A DNA stretch of 64,000 nucleotides from Norana najaformis (taxonomy: Eukaryota > Annelida > Clitellata > Crassiclitellata > Hormogastridae): assembly GCA_964023275.1 (NCBI GenBank), contig OZ029921.1, positions 17,396,204 to 17,460,203 of the forward strand, read 5' to 3'. Under the pieces are notes generated by a model. The model did not search any database, was not told the origin of the DNA, and saw only the letters and a program-made list of their open reading frames with translations. The position numbers and the translations under genes were made by a program. Of this stretch, positions 1-24,940 are shown in pieces (the stretch's first letter is position 1; each line of letters begins with the position of its first letter).

Positions 1-111
1 AACTTCAATTCATCCCAAGTCAATGAGGCAAACACTTCATGCTGACCTTATTTCTAAGTATGGAAAATACAGCACAATAAGAAAAAGAATTTGAGATGGA
101 TTTTATCCAAC

Positions 112-12957
<12,846 letters not shown>

Positions 12958-13860
12958 TGATACACATATGTCCTACAAGATCCAACAAATAACATTGAAA
13001 AAATTAAGCAATTAAATATCTTATGCAATAATTCATCTTTTAAAACTGTTTTTAAGCTGACTAGAAACAATAGAATCAAGAAGCAACATTCTAGGTTCAT
13101 AATTCCTTCATGTACAATTGCTCAGCACCATCGACTGATGCTTTATTATTACACAGTAGCGTTTAATAAAATACAGAAATAATAATAATTCTGTGACAAC
13201 TGTAACAGAAGTTGCATTTAAAATGACAGATGGTATGTCAAAAAAGTCAACTTGACGATTAATTTTAAGTACCTCAAGTACATATATAAATGACGTAATT
13301 AATATCATATTCATTACTAAATAATATAATCTCATATTAATGCAATCTGTAAAATATTCAAAATCTGTCATAGTAGCGTTGAGTCGGTATTGTAGTTTAT
13401 ACATGAACAGAGTATTAAAGACTGTTGTGAATCCAGAAGAATGCGATTTTTCCAGAAATGTCTTCTGAACGATAATACTATTGTCAGATTTGTAAGCGAT
13501 TTTCTTGCACTATAACATATGTAAATTCACTGTGATGTGGTAGAAAACTATAGTATAATACCACGGGCAGGTCTGCTGTCTTGTTGGGTTGATTTCAATT
13601 GTTATATGTACTTGTCTTGTGCTACCATTGTTTGGTGAAATAAAAGATTGATATATTAATACGGTTATGTTCACGAATTATTCATTACAAAAATGATTTA
13701 TCGTAATGGGACCCGTGCTGACGCGACAGATACTCACACCTTCAAAAGCTATTGCAGCTCCTCTTATTGCCTACGCATCGCCACAAGGTAAAGCACAGAC
13801 ACTGCAGCAGCCACTGCAAAACAATTGTATTTACAAGGCAGCAGCATAAAGCTGACAGCG
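12958..13860 (-). promoter_or_regulatory. Calnexin 5' UTR intron and probable non-coding first exon
   Basis: Fifteen bases upstream of the calnexin ATG there is a good acceptor (pyrimidine-rich, ending TTGTAG, exon base at 12972), so the 5' UTR is probably spliced. The best matching donor reads GAAG then GTGTGAGTA, placing the end of a non-coding first exon at 13740. The start site would lie somewhere in 13760-13900, where GC content rises locally. No TATA box is obvious. Both splice signals are seen; the pairing and the promoter position are inferred. Confidence 0.4.
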
Positions 13861-13869
13861 TTCAGCAGC

Positions 13870-14400
13870 AGATAAGAAAATATATCATCATAAATTATAA
13901 ATAGAGATCATTAAAATTACCTGCATGCAATTTTACTGAAGTAAACGACAGAATGAGACCAATTTGTTAGTTGCAAATAAACAGACACCCCGCATCCAGC
14001 GTTTTCTAGTTTTTGCTAGAAAATAAACACGACATGCTCTTGTTACAGGTTCTTGAGCATAGATAATACTCGTTGTACTTTTATTGAACTCTATGATTTA
14101 TCCCTAGTAATGTACCTATGGACTAAAAACGCATGAGATTGCCAACCCGTTCTCTTATAGAGAACTACATTATTTGTTTGAAAATGTATCTGTGAGCAAG
14201 CAACAATTATTAAAAACTTTAATATAATGTTTTATGCTCAGTATTTGTTAATCATCCAACACCATTTTTGCAAGTCTCTAATGAGAAAAATGTTGTTACA
14301 ATTGAATCCTCTGTGGCTAGGAGGCGAGTTTGCAACGCAGACCATAACTTAGTTTTGTAGTAACTCTTATTATCAGATGACCAGTAAATATAAATGTACA
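13870..14400. other. Non-coding stretch, nothing recognised
   Basis: AT-rich sequence upstream of calnexin with no convincing exon, RNA gene or repeat that could be named. Confidence 0.4.
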
Positions 14401-14406
14401 TGCTTT

Positions 14407-14660
14407 TCTATAGCGACCGCATGGCCTCAACCCTGCTAATTTTTCAGTGAATTTATCGGGTGAGGTCTTTTACTACCGCTGCCCGTCTGAATGCTCCTCA
14501 TTGCCTATGCCAGTTAAGGTCGGGCTATCTGTGTAAGGACAGTAAGTGTATTCAGAGGCGGTAGACTTATCATTACGGATTTTGACATTTACCTTGACGC
14601 CCTACCCCTCTACTGTGGATGCTATAAAATAGCTACAGTCCTCTTCACTTTTAGATGCAC
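14407..14660 (+). repeat. Dispersed repeat, copy 1 of 2
   Basis: Starts CTATAGCGACCGCATGG and includes a block ending CTGCCCGTCTGAATG. A diverged copy in the same orientation lies at 44801-44960. No coding potential; the class is unknown and it may be a SINE or a retroelement 5' region. Confidence 0.5.
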
Positions 14661-14742
14661 AAAGGAATATTTTAAATTAAGCTTATAATAGGTCTACACC
14701 AAAATTGTTGAGTATACTCTTGTCTTGGCTGTTTCATGAAGC

Positions 14743-15075
14743 GCGTAATCGTAATCGTAATTCCGAGTTTTCTACAGCGCCCAACGAAAGCCGCGCCGCG
14801 GGGACCAGCTTATTCACAGGCGCTCAGTTAAAACAAAATCGATAGGCAAAAGGGTTCATCAAACTGCCACGTCATCTTAGATCACATAATGTACAGTTCA
14901 ATCATTCTTCTTATTTTCGGTCTACGTTTCATGATCGCCTTCCATATTAGTTGCCAACCCTTCCACACCCGCTTGCCCTACATTGTTCCTACAGCCAAAC
15001 ATTCTTACTGCGCCCAATTTGGCACAACGACTATAGTCTCATAAAGGAATAAAACACATACGTCCATACTGCATA
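14743..15075 (-). mobile_element. Inverted short relative of the adjacent LINE
   Basis: Bases 14743-14848 are the reverse complement, roughly 90 percent alike by eye, of the LINE 3' end at 18397-18507, including the (ATTACG)n tail. Bases 15041-15075 are the exact reverse complement of 15076-15110. The roughly 190 bp between show no similarity to the LINE ORF and may be 5' UTR-like. Together this looks like an internally deleted, non-autonomous copy lying head to head with the full LINE. Confidence 0.6.
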
Positions 15076-15110
15076 TATGCAGTATGGACGTATGTGTTTT
15101 ATTCCTTTAT
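15041..15110. repeat. Perfect 70-bp palindrome at LINE start
   Basis: Two 35-base arms with no spacer, centred between 15075 and 15076; arm ends read ATAAAGGAAT and ATTCCTTTAT. The first ATG of the LINE ORF (15077) lies just right of the centre. Confidence 0.95.
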
Positions 15111-18100
15111 CGTTCTTCCTAACTTCATCTCTCAGGCGACCACCACAGCACCTCACCCGCCATACCATCTTCAACATACTAATCCTGCTTTCCGGGGACA
15201 TCCACCCAAATCCTGGCCCACTGGATTTTTATTCATGTCCTCCTCCCTCACCTCCTACCTATCCTCCTCCTTCCAGAATTTCTTCCTCCAACATCCTCGA
15301 CAATGCTCAAAATACTGACAACAGCCGCTTCTTACTTTGCACGCTAAATATCCGATCATTACTACATCCTGCACATTCACAAGAAATCAGTGATATAGCC
15401 CTCTCTTCTCACCCGCCTGACATATTTGCCTTATCTGAAACCTGGTTTAATTTAAACACCACTCTTGCTCAATATGAAGACTGTATCCCTCCTGGCTACC
15501 ATCTTTACAGTACACCTCGTCCCTGCAAACCATCTAGCCCTTCTCATAAAAATCCAACTGGAGGTGGTATTGCCTTTCTCACCCGAGAACCTGCCACAGT
15601 TTTAGACTCACCTGGTTACTGTTTCCACTCTTTTGAATGTGCATCAGTTACGCTTAAACTTCCTCACACAAATCTGACTATATTTAATGTATATCGCCCT
15701 CCATCCTCCTCTTCATATTCAAGTCCTCCATCGGTCTTCCTGAAAGAATTTACCACCCTCCTCTCTACTGCCGCCACTACACCTCATGAATTTCTGATTA
15801 CAGGTGACTTCAATATACATGTCGATAACCCCTCTGACACATTTGCTTCTGAATTCCTCACCCTATTGTCCTCAACTAATCTGGTTCAACATGTCAAATT
15901 CCCCACCCACATTCACAATCACACACTTGACCTTATTATCACATCATCATTCTCCACTCTATCGCCTGATATATCTTTCTCTTTTGACACGCCATCTGAT
16001 CATTACCCCATCTTTACATATCTTAACATTCTTCCGACACCACGTCCTGATCCTGTCTTTCATTCTTTTCGTCGCATCAGTTCAATAAATATTGAAGCCT
16101 TCATACAAGACATTTCCTGTTCTGACCTCGTGTTAAATCCACCCTCCTCCCTGAATGACCTTCTCTCTTCCTATAACACCACTCTTTCCACTATCCTTGA
16201 CAAGCATGCTCCTATTATTACCAAATCCCGTTCTCACTCTAACAATCCTTGGTTCAGTTCCTATCTCCAGGCCTTCAAATCTTTCCGGCGACGCCTTGAG
16301 CGTGCCTATAAACGCACCAGGGATCCTCAACTTCTCTGTGCCCTTAAATCTGCCACAAATAAATACCATCGCCTTCTTACTGCAGCTAAACAAAGATTTT
16401 ACTCCTCACTAGTTCGTTCTCGATCCTCTAGCCCTCGCCTTCTCTGGAAAACCATTAACCAGCTCCTCCATCGGAACTCATCTAGCCCACTTCCAAATTC
16501 TCTTCCGTCTTCTTCAATAGCCGACTCGTTCTGTTCTTTCTTTTCGAACAAAATTAGTACCCTCCGTCTCTCTCTTCAATCTCTACTTTCTAAAATCTCC
16601 AACAATCCAGCTGCTGATGCTCCCTCTTCCACCTATGACAGCCCACCTTCCCCACCTCGATCCTCATTTTCTGCTTTTCAACCTACATCAGAGACCGAAA
16701 TACTAAATCTGCTAAAATCTCTCCCAAACAAACAGTGTGAACTTGACCCTATACCTACCTCCTTATTGAAAGACTGTGCATCTGTCCTTGTTCCAATTAT
16801 TACCAAAATAGTTAACCTCTCCCTCTCTACTGGAAATTTTCCCCTTCTTTTTAAACACTCTCTTGTTACCCCTCTTCTCAAGAAATCATCTCTCGACAAG
16901 GAAATCCTTTCTAACTACCGGCCTGTTTCTAACCTCACTTTCATCTCCAAATTAACTGAACGGATTGTCCTCTCTCGAATCAATAACTATTTAGCTTCTA
17001 ACTCACTCATTAACCTACACCAGTCTGGTTTTACTAAACGCCACTCAACCGAAACTCTGCTGACATCTCTCTACAACAAGCTTGTTTCTGCCATTTCTCA
17101 TCAACAGGTTTCTTGCCTCTGTCTCCTCGATATCTCTGCAGCCTTCGACACCATAGATCACAATATCTTACTCCACCGACTTTCAACCTGGTTTGGTTTT
17201 GCTGACACTGCTCTCCTATGGATACAGTCTTATCTCTCCTCCCGCTCTTTCTCTGTTAAAACTTCGGAAGCCTCTTCTAAGTCATGCCCTCTTACTTGCG
17301 GAGTTCCACAAGGCTCCGTTCTTGGACCTCTTCTGTTTATCCTCTACACTTCCCCACTCAGTTCACTCATTAAAGCATCCTCCGTTGACCATCACCTCTA
17401 TGCTGATGACACCCAACTATTCATCTCTTTCTCTCCAAATTGTTTCAATCAGTCTACAGATCATCTTCTTTGTGTGGTTAAACAAATCTCCTCTTGGATG
17501 ACATCTAATCTCTTATGCCTGAACCCATCTAAAACTGAATTCATACTTATCGGCCTACGTGACCAGCTCAAGAAAATTCCTGACCCCTCTATCTCCCTCA
17601 GCCTGGACTCTGCCTCCACCCACACCTTTAATACTAACTCTTCTGTCCGTAATTTAGGTGTTATTTTCGATCAGAACCTTACTTTTTCTGATCATATCAC
17701 CCATCTTTCCCGCTCTTGCTTTATGCATATCCGCGACCTTCGCAGAATCCGTCCTATGCTTGACTTCAAAACCGCATCGATCATTGCCACATCCATAGTC
17801 CATGCAAAACTTGACTACTGCAATTCACTTTTCCTCAATATTGACACAACCCAGATAAATCGCCTACAAGCTATCCAGAATGCTCTCGCACGTGCTGTCA
17901 CCAAAACCCCCAAACACCATCACATCACCCCTGTTCTCAAATCACTGCACTGGCTTAAAATACCAGAACGAATAGAGTACAAAGTCTTATCCCTCACCTA
18001 CAACACACTTCAATCCTCCCAACCCTCCTATCTTCGTCAATTATTTACTATCCAACCACTCCGTTCAACCCGCTCCTCATCTGTCCTAACACTTCTTCGC

Positions 18101-18358
18101 CCTCCCGTCACCTCATCCTTAAAATTTGGAAATCGCTCGATAGCCATAGCTGCCCCACCCCTTTGGAATAAACTCCCGCCAGAATTGCGACAGTTGTCTG
18201 GTCAATCATACGAACTCACCAACACTTCACCTCTTTCAGTTTCTGCACAGGTCTTTCACTCAAGACTGAAAACACTTCTTTTCCAGAAATCTTATCCTGA
18301 TTCTTCCTCTTCCTCTTATCTCTCTTCTCGCTTCAATTTCAAACAGCATCCACCGTAG
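15077..18358 (+). mobile_element. Intact LINE ORF: AP endonuclease plus reverse transcriptase
   Basis: Encodes an autonomous non-LTR retrotransposon polyprotein of 1093 residues with no frameshift or stop. N-terminus: an NPGP motif, GDIHPNPGP, at residues 40-48. AP-type endonuclease, residues about 85-310: LNIRSL, SETWFN (about 119), GDFNIHVD (about 243), SDHYPIF (about 307). Reverse transcriptase, about 560-830: NYRPVSNL, HQSGFTKRHSTETLL, DISAAFDTIDHN (about 689), GVPQGSVLGPLLF, HLYADDTQLF with the catalytic YADD at about 775. The C-terminus has the PLWNKLPPELR motif common to CR1/L2-like elements. A separate ORF1 is not visible. The first ATG lies in a palindrome, so the true start may differ. 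A 3' UTR of about 150 bp ends at 18507 in (ATTACG)n. The element is probably young, and retrotransposition-competent if transcribed. CR1/L2 group assignment is inferred. Confidence 0.93.
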
Positions 18359-18507
18359 CCGTCCGACTGTCTGAGTGCCTGACTTCTGGATCTTGACCCT
18401 TTTGCCTATCGATTTTGTTTTGACTGAGCGCCTGTGAATAAGCTGGTTCCCGCGACTTAGCTTTCGTTGAGCGCTGTAGAAATCTCGAGATTACGATTAC
18501 GATTACG
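18359..18507 (+). mobile_element. LINE 3' UTR and hexanucleotide tail
   Basis: Runs from the LINE stop to GATTACGATTACGATTACG. It contains TGAGCGCCTGTGAATAAGCT and the GAGCGCTGTAGAAAT box whose relatives close several other fragments in this window. This would be the region recognised by the element's own reverse transcriptase (known for the family, not shown here). Confidence 0.8.
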
Positions 18508-18509
18508 TT

Positions 18510-19250
18510 CCGTTCCAAGTCAAGATCCAAAAGTCAGACGGAGAGACAGCGTGGCAGCTACGGGTGGTGGTGTTTGCGGTTGGAGAGCAGAGAGAGATAA
18601 GAGGAAGAAGGGGTGTCAGGATAAAATCTGTGAAAGAGGAATATTGTCCTTTCCATCACTTATAGGCCTATCGTATTACTGTAGTTACTAGCTGTCACTA
18701 CAAATAAAACTCCTGAATAAGAAATTCAAACTCCAACTTGATACACAGGCAAGCACTCCTTACAACTTAGGCCTACCATCAAAATTAGGCCTATATCTAT
18801 ACTCATCAGAAAAACACAATTAAAGCCATTCATAGTAACACTCCTCAGAGTGGAATAAAAACTGGCATTCATATTTATGACAACTGTATAAAACGTCCAG
18901 ACAATGCAATACCATAAGTGCGTTTGTAATTACACAAAAGTTATCAATGCCACATCAATGAGCATAAATTTATTACACGCATGAGTGGACAGAGACATAT
19001 ACAGTAGTCAGTAGGTCCTTAGCTTCATTGGCCTAGACTTCTAAACTCAAGACAGCATTCTAACAACTGTTCTTACGATGAATACTTGCTGAAACCGAAC
19101 ACTGTTATGACGAGAATGTCCTGGTATTGAAGTGGCCTTTTTGTTATATGAATCAGAATATGATCTTGCTCTGTAAAACTTAACTTTAACTTCACAGCTA
19201 GACAATAATTATAACAGCCAGGCGCATTCTATCCACATTGGTGTCTACTG
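18510..19250. other. Intergenic, nothing recognised
   Basis: No exon, RNA gene or clear repeat could be supported in this stretch downstream of the LINE. Confidence 0.4.
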
Positions 19251-19251
19251 T

Positions 19252-19375
19252 TAACGTTGGAGCGTGGCCTGCTTAGGTATCTTGGCAGGGTCATCGGGAT
19301 CCAAATCGTAAGCGGTGGAGCGAGCCATGTGGTCCGGAGGATTACTTGACCTCTCCACTTCTGAGTACGCGGGAT
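19252..19375 (-). CDS. Possible terminal exon of a small unrecognised gene
   Basis: In a locally GC-rich patch the minus strand reads GATCCCGCGTACTCAGAAG onward in an open frame of 40 codons ending TAA at 19252. It contains SSNPPDHM and YDLDPDDPAKIPKQ. An AG directly precedes the first codon, but the tract before it is a poor polypyrimidine stretch, and the upstream in-frame codons are TAG TAG. It may be the 3' exon of the frame at 19820-20020, but no phase-compatible strong donor links them. Not recognised; low confidence. Confidence 0.25.
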
Positions 19376-19819
19376 CCTACTACACCAAGGGACCCCGCAT
19401 ACTGCGCCGTCACCATCTTAGTCAAGTCAGAACTTAATTTGTACATTCATATTTGCAGTCAATTTTCCATGTAAACTTACATGTTACATGCTCCAAATGT
19501 GCCCGGGCTCCACCCCATAGGCCTACCCTTTGGTGAGCTTACGACGCTCCCCAGCCCCATTGATCGGAATAGCTTTAGCGTTCCGCGCTCGGGCGCTGGG
19601 CGACCTCGACCTGCCTCGTCACCTTGCTTTGACCCCTCCCAGTTAGCCTTCGCTGCCTCTCCAGAAGTGTGTTGCCCGCACCCGTCTTCGAGTCGATGAT
19701 TGGCTTCATCGCGGAATTATTTTGTTCCATCTGAATTGGCACGAGTAAATACCGGTAGAAGAAACTTTTGGATGGCCGAGTGTTATACTACAGTCAATAA
19801 CTTAAGCAGTGGTGCAGAG

Positions 19820-20020
19820 CTAAGATTCACGCGGAGTAGGATGAAGAGTCGAAGGAAATAGTTTCCGTTTTGCCCGCATTGTACGTTCCCTGCATTTTGT
19901 GTTCCATTCGAGGGCAGCCATCTCAGCAATTCGACGCTGGAACTCAGCTGATGCACCAAACATCGGGTTGACATACAGTTTGTTGTCTTTTGTCATTCCT
20001 TCTAAACAAGGCATAGACAT
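19820..20020 (-). CDS. Small unrecognised ORF or exon
   Basis: A 66-codon minus-strand frame reads MSMPCLEGMTKDNKLYVNP, then FGASAEFQRRIAEMAALEW and a basic end rich in R and K. A good acceptor (CTTGTTTAG) sits inside the first codons at about 20003. An alternative model therefore has an exon starting there and translation from the second Met (MTKDNKLY). The combination CLEGM plus a charged helix with EW faintly recalls INCA1, too weak to name. The helix and basic tail look protein-like; there is no signal peptide or membrane segment. Confidence 0.35.
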   Translation of the reverse strand: MSMPCLEGMTKDNKLYVNPMFGASAEFQRRIAEMAALEWNTKCRERTMRAKRKLFPSTLHPTPRES

Positions 20021-20109
20021 TATTTTCTCATTACAGTTACTATTGTTATTTTATTATTCTATTACCTCGTTGATTAAAACGTGTAGGCCAGAAATGGCGT
20101 CGATGTGAA

Positions 20110-22900
20110 CTCGTTGACATGGGTTGCCTGGGCATTCTCAAAGGTGAGGTGGTGCTTTTGCTGGTTGTTTGCGTGCTCATTCAGCCCTGGCATCTGTTTT
20201 TAATTTCTTTTGTCTCCCCGCCGATTCCACTCGCTGGGTAGTGTTCAACTGCACACCGTCTGAGTTGCCGCTTCTTTGTATAAGTTAATTATCGGGTAAT
20301 TAGAGGCATTGAGCTGTAGGCCTATGTACATAGGCTGCCGCTGAGGCGTCGCTATTACTCGGCACACAACACAAAGCACTACAAGGACTGCATATAAAAA
20401 CAGTATAATCGAGGAATAACAACAGAATAATACTTAATTTGACAGATAAACGAAAAGAGTGGAGTTCATTAATTTACACCCATCGCTGCCAAACGGCTGG
20501 CGTCAGGAACTGATGATAATGATGACGAACTTGTATTTAAGTGTAAAAATTTCTGGGCAAAAATATGGCATATATTTTATTAGCTAAGTTGTTGCAGTTA
20601 GGTTGTTCCTTAATAATGTTGAGACATTTCTTGCTGATCTGAACTAATACTTGCCATAATCCTGAACATTATTCTTACTTGCAAAAGTGGCAAAAGCTTT
20701 TGTTGGACTCAGAACAGAACCCGCACACTGCGACCGGTACTGGAAATTCACATGAAGAGAGCCATTTGATGAGGTATTTTGACAGGAGACTCTGCCTTTC
20801 TTTATCACAGCTGTGTCTTTATTCTTCAATACATTCTGCTGAGACACTGAGTCACATAAACCAGAACAGTGTAGCCTATTAGAACACAATATTGGCCCCC
20901 TATATTTTACCAGAATGATGTCATGTGTTGGAGTGATTTGTGCTTTTCATTTTCATATTTTATTTTGTTTCTCATATTACACCATTCTTTTTAGCCAATA
21001 TAAGATAGGCTTAACTGTTTACTGACCTTTTTGCAATGAAATAACACAAGTTTATACATTTGAAGCATCTTTTATATTATTTGAAACTTTAAAATTTAAC
21101 TAACTGTCCAACCTAAACAATGAACAGAAGCAAAAAACTTTTTGTATTCAGTTGTTCCTAGTAACTTCATACAAATTCTCAAATAAATGATCAGTTTAGT
21201 TAATATTTTATTTTGTTTCTCATATTACACCATTCTTTTTAGCCAATATAACTGTTTACTGACCCTTATAACACAGTTAAATGCTGAACAATGAGTGAGC
21301 TATCTGATCTTTTTGCGACGCGCTGTAAGAGTTCTCTGAATCCTAAGAATCCTGCCTTTCTTTCTTAATTTAAGTCATAACCATGAGACATGTTCTTTGA
21401 ATGATGTTATCTGGCAAAAGAAATATGTGCACTGCACCTCTGAATTGTCTTGTAAGAAATATTAAAGGTTACCTGACTTTTCTGTTGCAAGGTTGGGAGT
21501 AACTTGGATTCTGTGTTTAAGTCTGACTTCTACTCTCATCTTGGCTGCACAGAATCCAAAATCATCCGATCTGTCAAATCCTCTATCTCCTCCACTCAGA
21601 GAAACTGAAACATGCTTGCTTGCGGGGGTTGCATACCAGAGTGGTTCAGATGTAGAAGGGGATGGGCTGCAAATACATTAAGCTCATCAGTTAAATGACA
21701 GCAGGGGTAATTTGTAAGGACCGAAAAGGGGACTTCCCCCATTGGTTCAGTCTATTGTCCACTAATGTTGTTTTCCCCATACATGTCACTCCAACCCATA
21801 GGTCTTTCCCCATTTCTGCCAATCAATAATAAAACCCTAAGCAACATGCACCTGAAACTCGGTATAATGCTGGCTTTGGGAGCCATACTCGGGTACCATT
21901 CTCTAGCACTTGTATTTGCAACCAAAGTACTTGTGCTAGCACTTGAGTAATGCTAAAGAAGTAATAGTTATTTTTATAGTATTGTATGAATTCAATACTG
22001 AGTGTATATCTATTTAAGCCTGCCTAAGATAAACATGATGTCATTAAATTATCTTTAAACATGTGTATAAATTTTCTTGCAGTGCAATGAAATTTGCTTA
22101 CATTGTAATTTTTTAGGATGAAGTTTTATTTAGCATGCACTTCTGACTGCATATGTCATTGGTATCTGAGAGCTGATATTTGTACTTGCTAGTCAGTACT
22201 TGCTACTAAATATTTGTATTTGCATTTTGAGTACTAAAACAAGCCTACTCAGTAACATAATACATACACAAATGGTTCAAAATACATGCTGGTTTACCAG
22301 TAATCAGTATATTAAATGGGTAAATACTTTGGTAAAAAACTGGTTGTCTCTTTAGAATAATTTCATGCTACTTAATAGGTGTGGTAAAAAGGTAAAGTGG
22401 TTACCTGACATATGATTTATTTACTTTTCTGCTTTAAAAGTGTACTATAATTTAGCTTATTTCATTCTTTATCTGGTCTCACCTATCCATGTTGTAATGT
22501 TTCATCGATATTTCTTAATCAATGCTGAAGCAAGGACCATGTTTCATTGTCTTGAAGCCTTAGTTTTCTCAGCCAAGAGACTGAACACCAAGTGTCTTCT
22601 GAATCAATGAATCAGTGATTAAACAGAACGTGAATTCTTGTTCATTGCTTGACAGGCACGTTTTGCATAATTTATAGTTCAGGTAGCAGGCAGGTTAGAC
22701 CTTGACGTCAGCCTTAGTTGGTATTTGCCAAAACAGGTGATGGCCTTAACCATTCTCTGTCAGCTGAGCTTAAAAGCAACACTTGGCTGAAATAGCATCA
22801 TTAAAAAACTAATACTTATTAAAACAAGAAGCTTCAGGCTACTACCAAAATGTTTTATGAATACTTGTATAATAATTCGGTGTTCTTCCTTCATGCTTTG
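20110..22900. other. Intergenic; one short direct duplication
   Basis: AT-rich sequence without a supported gene. The one structured feature is a roughly 50-base segment beginning ATATTTTATTTTGTTTCTC, present at about 20958-21006 and again at about 21204-21250 in the same orientation. Confidence 0.45.
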
Positions 22901-22923
22901 TGAGGACTCAAGAGATCAAACAC

Positions 22924-22972
22924 CAATAATAATAATAATAGTAATAATAATAGTAATAATAATAGTAATTTC
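22924..22972. repeat. (AAT)n microsatellite
   Basis: Imperfect AAT/AGT trinucleotide repeat just upstream of the tandem 274-bp array. Confidence 0.9.
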
Positions 22973-23072
22973 GTCACAGAATTGGGAAGCCAGACAACAG
23001 ATGCAACCCATGAACCTCTAGAGACATTGTCCTTGTTTCAGAAGATTTCGGTGGCTGTTCAACGAGGAAATG

Positions 23073-23891
23073 CCATCTGCCTCTACGGAACATTGCCATC
23101 ATGCTCTGAACCCTCTGGAGAGGGCGATTATTAATTTAATTTATTTTAATGAAACTGTCACACTATATAACTTGACTCTGAAATCAGTTATATCTGTATC
23201 AAATTTTTAAAAATAATAATAATAAGTCTCCAGACTAATTATTTCACCACCTGAGGGATTATACCTATCTTGGGTTTAAATAATAATAATAATAAATAAT
23301 AATAATAACAGTAAAAATAAAAGTAATACACTTTATTATGCCCATGCCATCTGCGTCTCCAGAACATTGCCATTATGCTCTGAACCCTCTGGAGATGGCG
23401 ATTATTAACTGCATTTATTTTAATGAAACTGTCACACTAGATAACTTGACTCTGAAATCAGTTATATCTGTATCAAATTTTTAAAAATAATAATAATAAG
23501 TCTCCAGACTAATTATTTCACCACCTGAGGGATTATACCTATCTTGGGTTTAAATAATAATAATAATAAATAATAATAATAACAGTAAAAATAAAAGTAA
23601 TACACTTTATTATGCCCATGCCATCTGCGTCTCCGGAACATTGCCATTATGCTCTGAACCCTCTGGAGATGGCGATTATTAACTGCATTTATTTTAATGA
23701 AACTGTCACACTAGATAACTTGACTCTGAAATCAGTTATATCTGTATCAAATTTTTAAAAATAATAATAATAAGTCTCCAGACTAATTATTTCACCACCT
23801 GAGGGATTATACCTATCTTGGGTTTAAATAATAATAATAATAAATAATAATAATAACAGTAAAAATAAAAGTAATACACTTTATTATGCCC
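23073..23891. repeat. Three tandem copies of a 274-bp unit
   Basis: Units begin CCATCTGC at 23073, 23347 and 23621, exactly 274 bp apart. The second and third are nearly identical; the first is more diverged at its start and lacks the later ACTGCATTT block. Each unit carries two internal AAT-rich stretches and ends CACTTTATTATGCCC. No coding frame. It is a satellite-like or recent segmental tandem duplication. Confidence 0.95.
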
Positions 23892-23899
23892 TGAGCTGG

Positions 23900-24930
23900 A
23901 ACAATTGGGTAACAGCTGTCTCGTACAACACCGACTGTCCTAATTGTATAATTATGGAACGTTGATTAATAATTCATATTCTTTTTGCTGGACTGATTAA
24001 TGATACATTTTCTCTGCTGGACTGATTTAACATCACCACTGAGTGCATAACTCCTTAAGGTAAAAAAGTTAAAAAAATAGTATATAAAAATGTTAACATA
24101 AATTAATGCAAACTTTTAAGAATGAGAGATATAGCAAAACAATAGAAATGTGTCAGTAATAAAATGCAGATTCCAAAACTGCCAGAATTTAGATGCCAGA
24201 ACTGATCAAACCTTACTACTTGTCATGTGCACCCTGCATTAGTACTTTCGGCAAAGTGTGAAAAGTTATGACAGCAGATTTTTGCATTTGTACTTTATAT
24301 TCAGTTCAACTATGTAACCTTGAACACTTTAAACTATACGTTTTTCATTAAGAGAGTAACAGTGCATTCACAGAACTGAAGGTATCCCATAATTTGGGCC
24401 AAATTATAATTGGCCTACTCATTCTCCTGTTTCAAATTTACTGGGTTCTTAATCACTCAATATGTGCTTGTATCGCTTGCTTTACACAGAGCAACAGTGA
24501 TTGTCTCAAACACAGAGCACTATACCATGGTGTGATTGTAGGTATAATACTATAATTATGGGTGCCATATTAACAGTTCTGGTGTGATGAGAGATTATGT
24601 CTAATTCAGTTTTTGCTTGTAAAACATGCTAATTTAAAGTTATGGGTCTTTCGATCAAGCACAGTTATCTTCATTTTGAGCAAGTAATAAATTTGCATTG
24701 AATTTAGGTGGTGCCATGGTCGTGTTTAGAATTTTCGCAAAAATGTTTTAGTCAAATTTCAGCATGTATGTTAATTTTAAGGCATACCAATTGCATAAGG
24801 CACTCATTTTAAAATTGCTAAAAACTCTGATTTATTGGCAGATTTTGCATCTTTTATATTTTGACAAATCTTTGACAATTTTTGTAAACTCTGAGTTTTT
24901 ACATGCTAAAAAGAGGAATGTGGTTTCATT
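23900..24930. other. Intergenic, nothing recognised
   Basis: AT-rich; no gene, RNA or named repeat could be supported. Confidence 0.4.
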
Positions 24931-24940
24931 TTACTTACCA

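Noticed and set aside
16133-16412. Open frames overlapping the LINE ORF on both strands
   Set aside because: Shadow frames of the retrotransposon coding sequence.
23073-23891. CRISPR-like array
   Set aside because: Three abutting 274-bp units without spacers in an animal genome; a tandem duplication.
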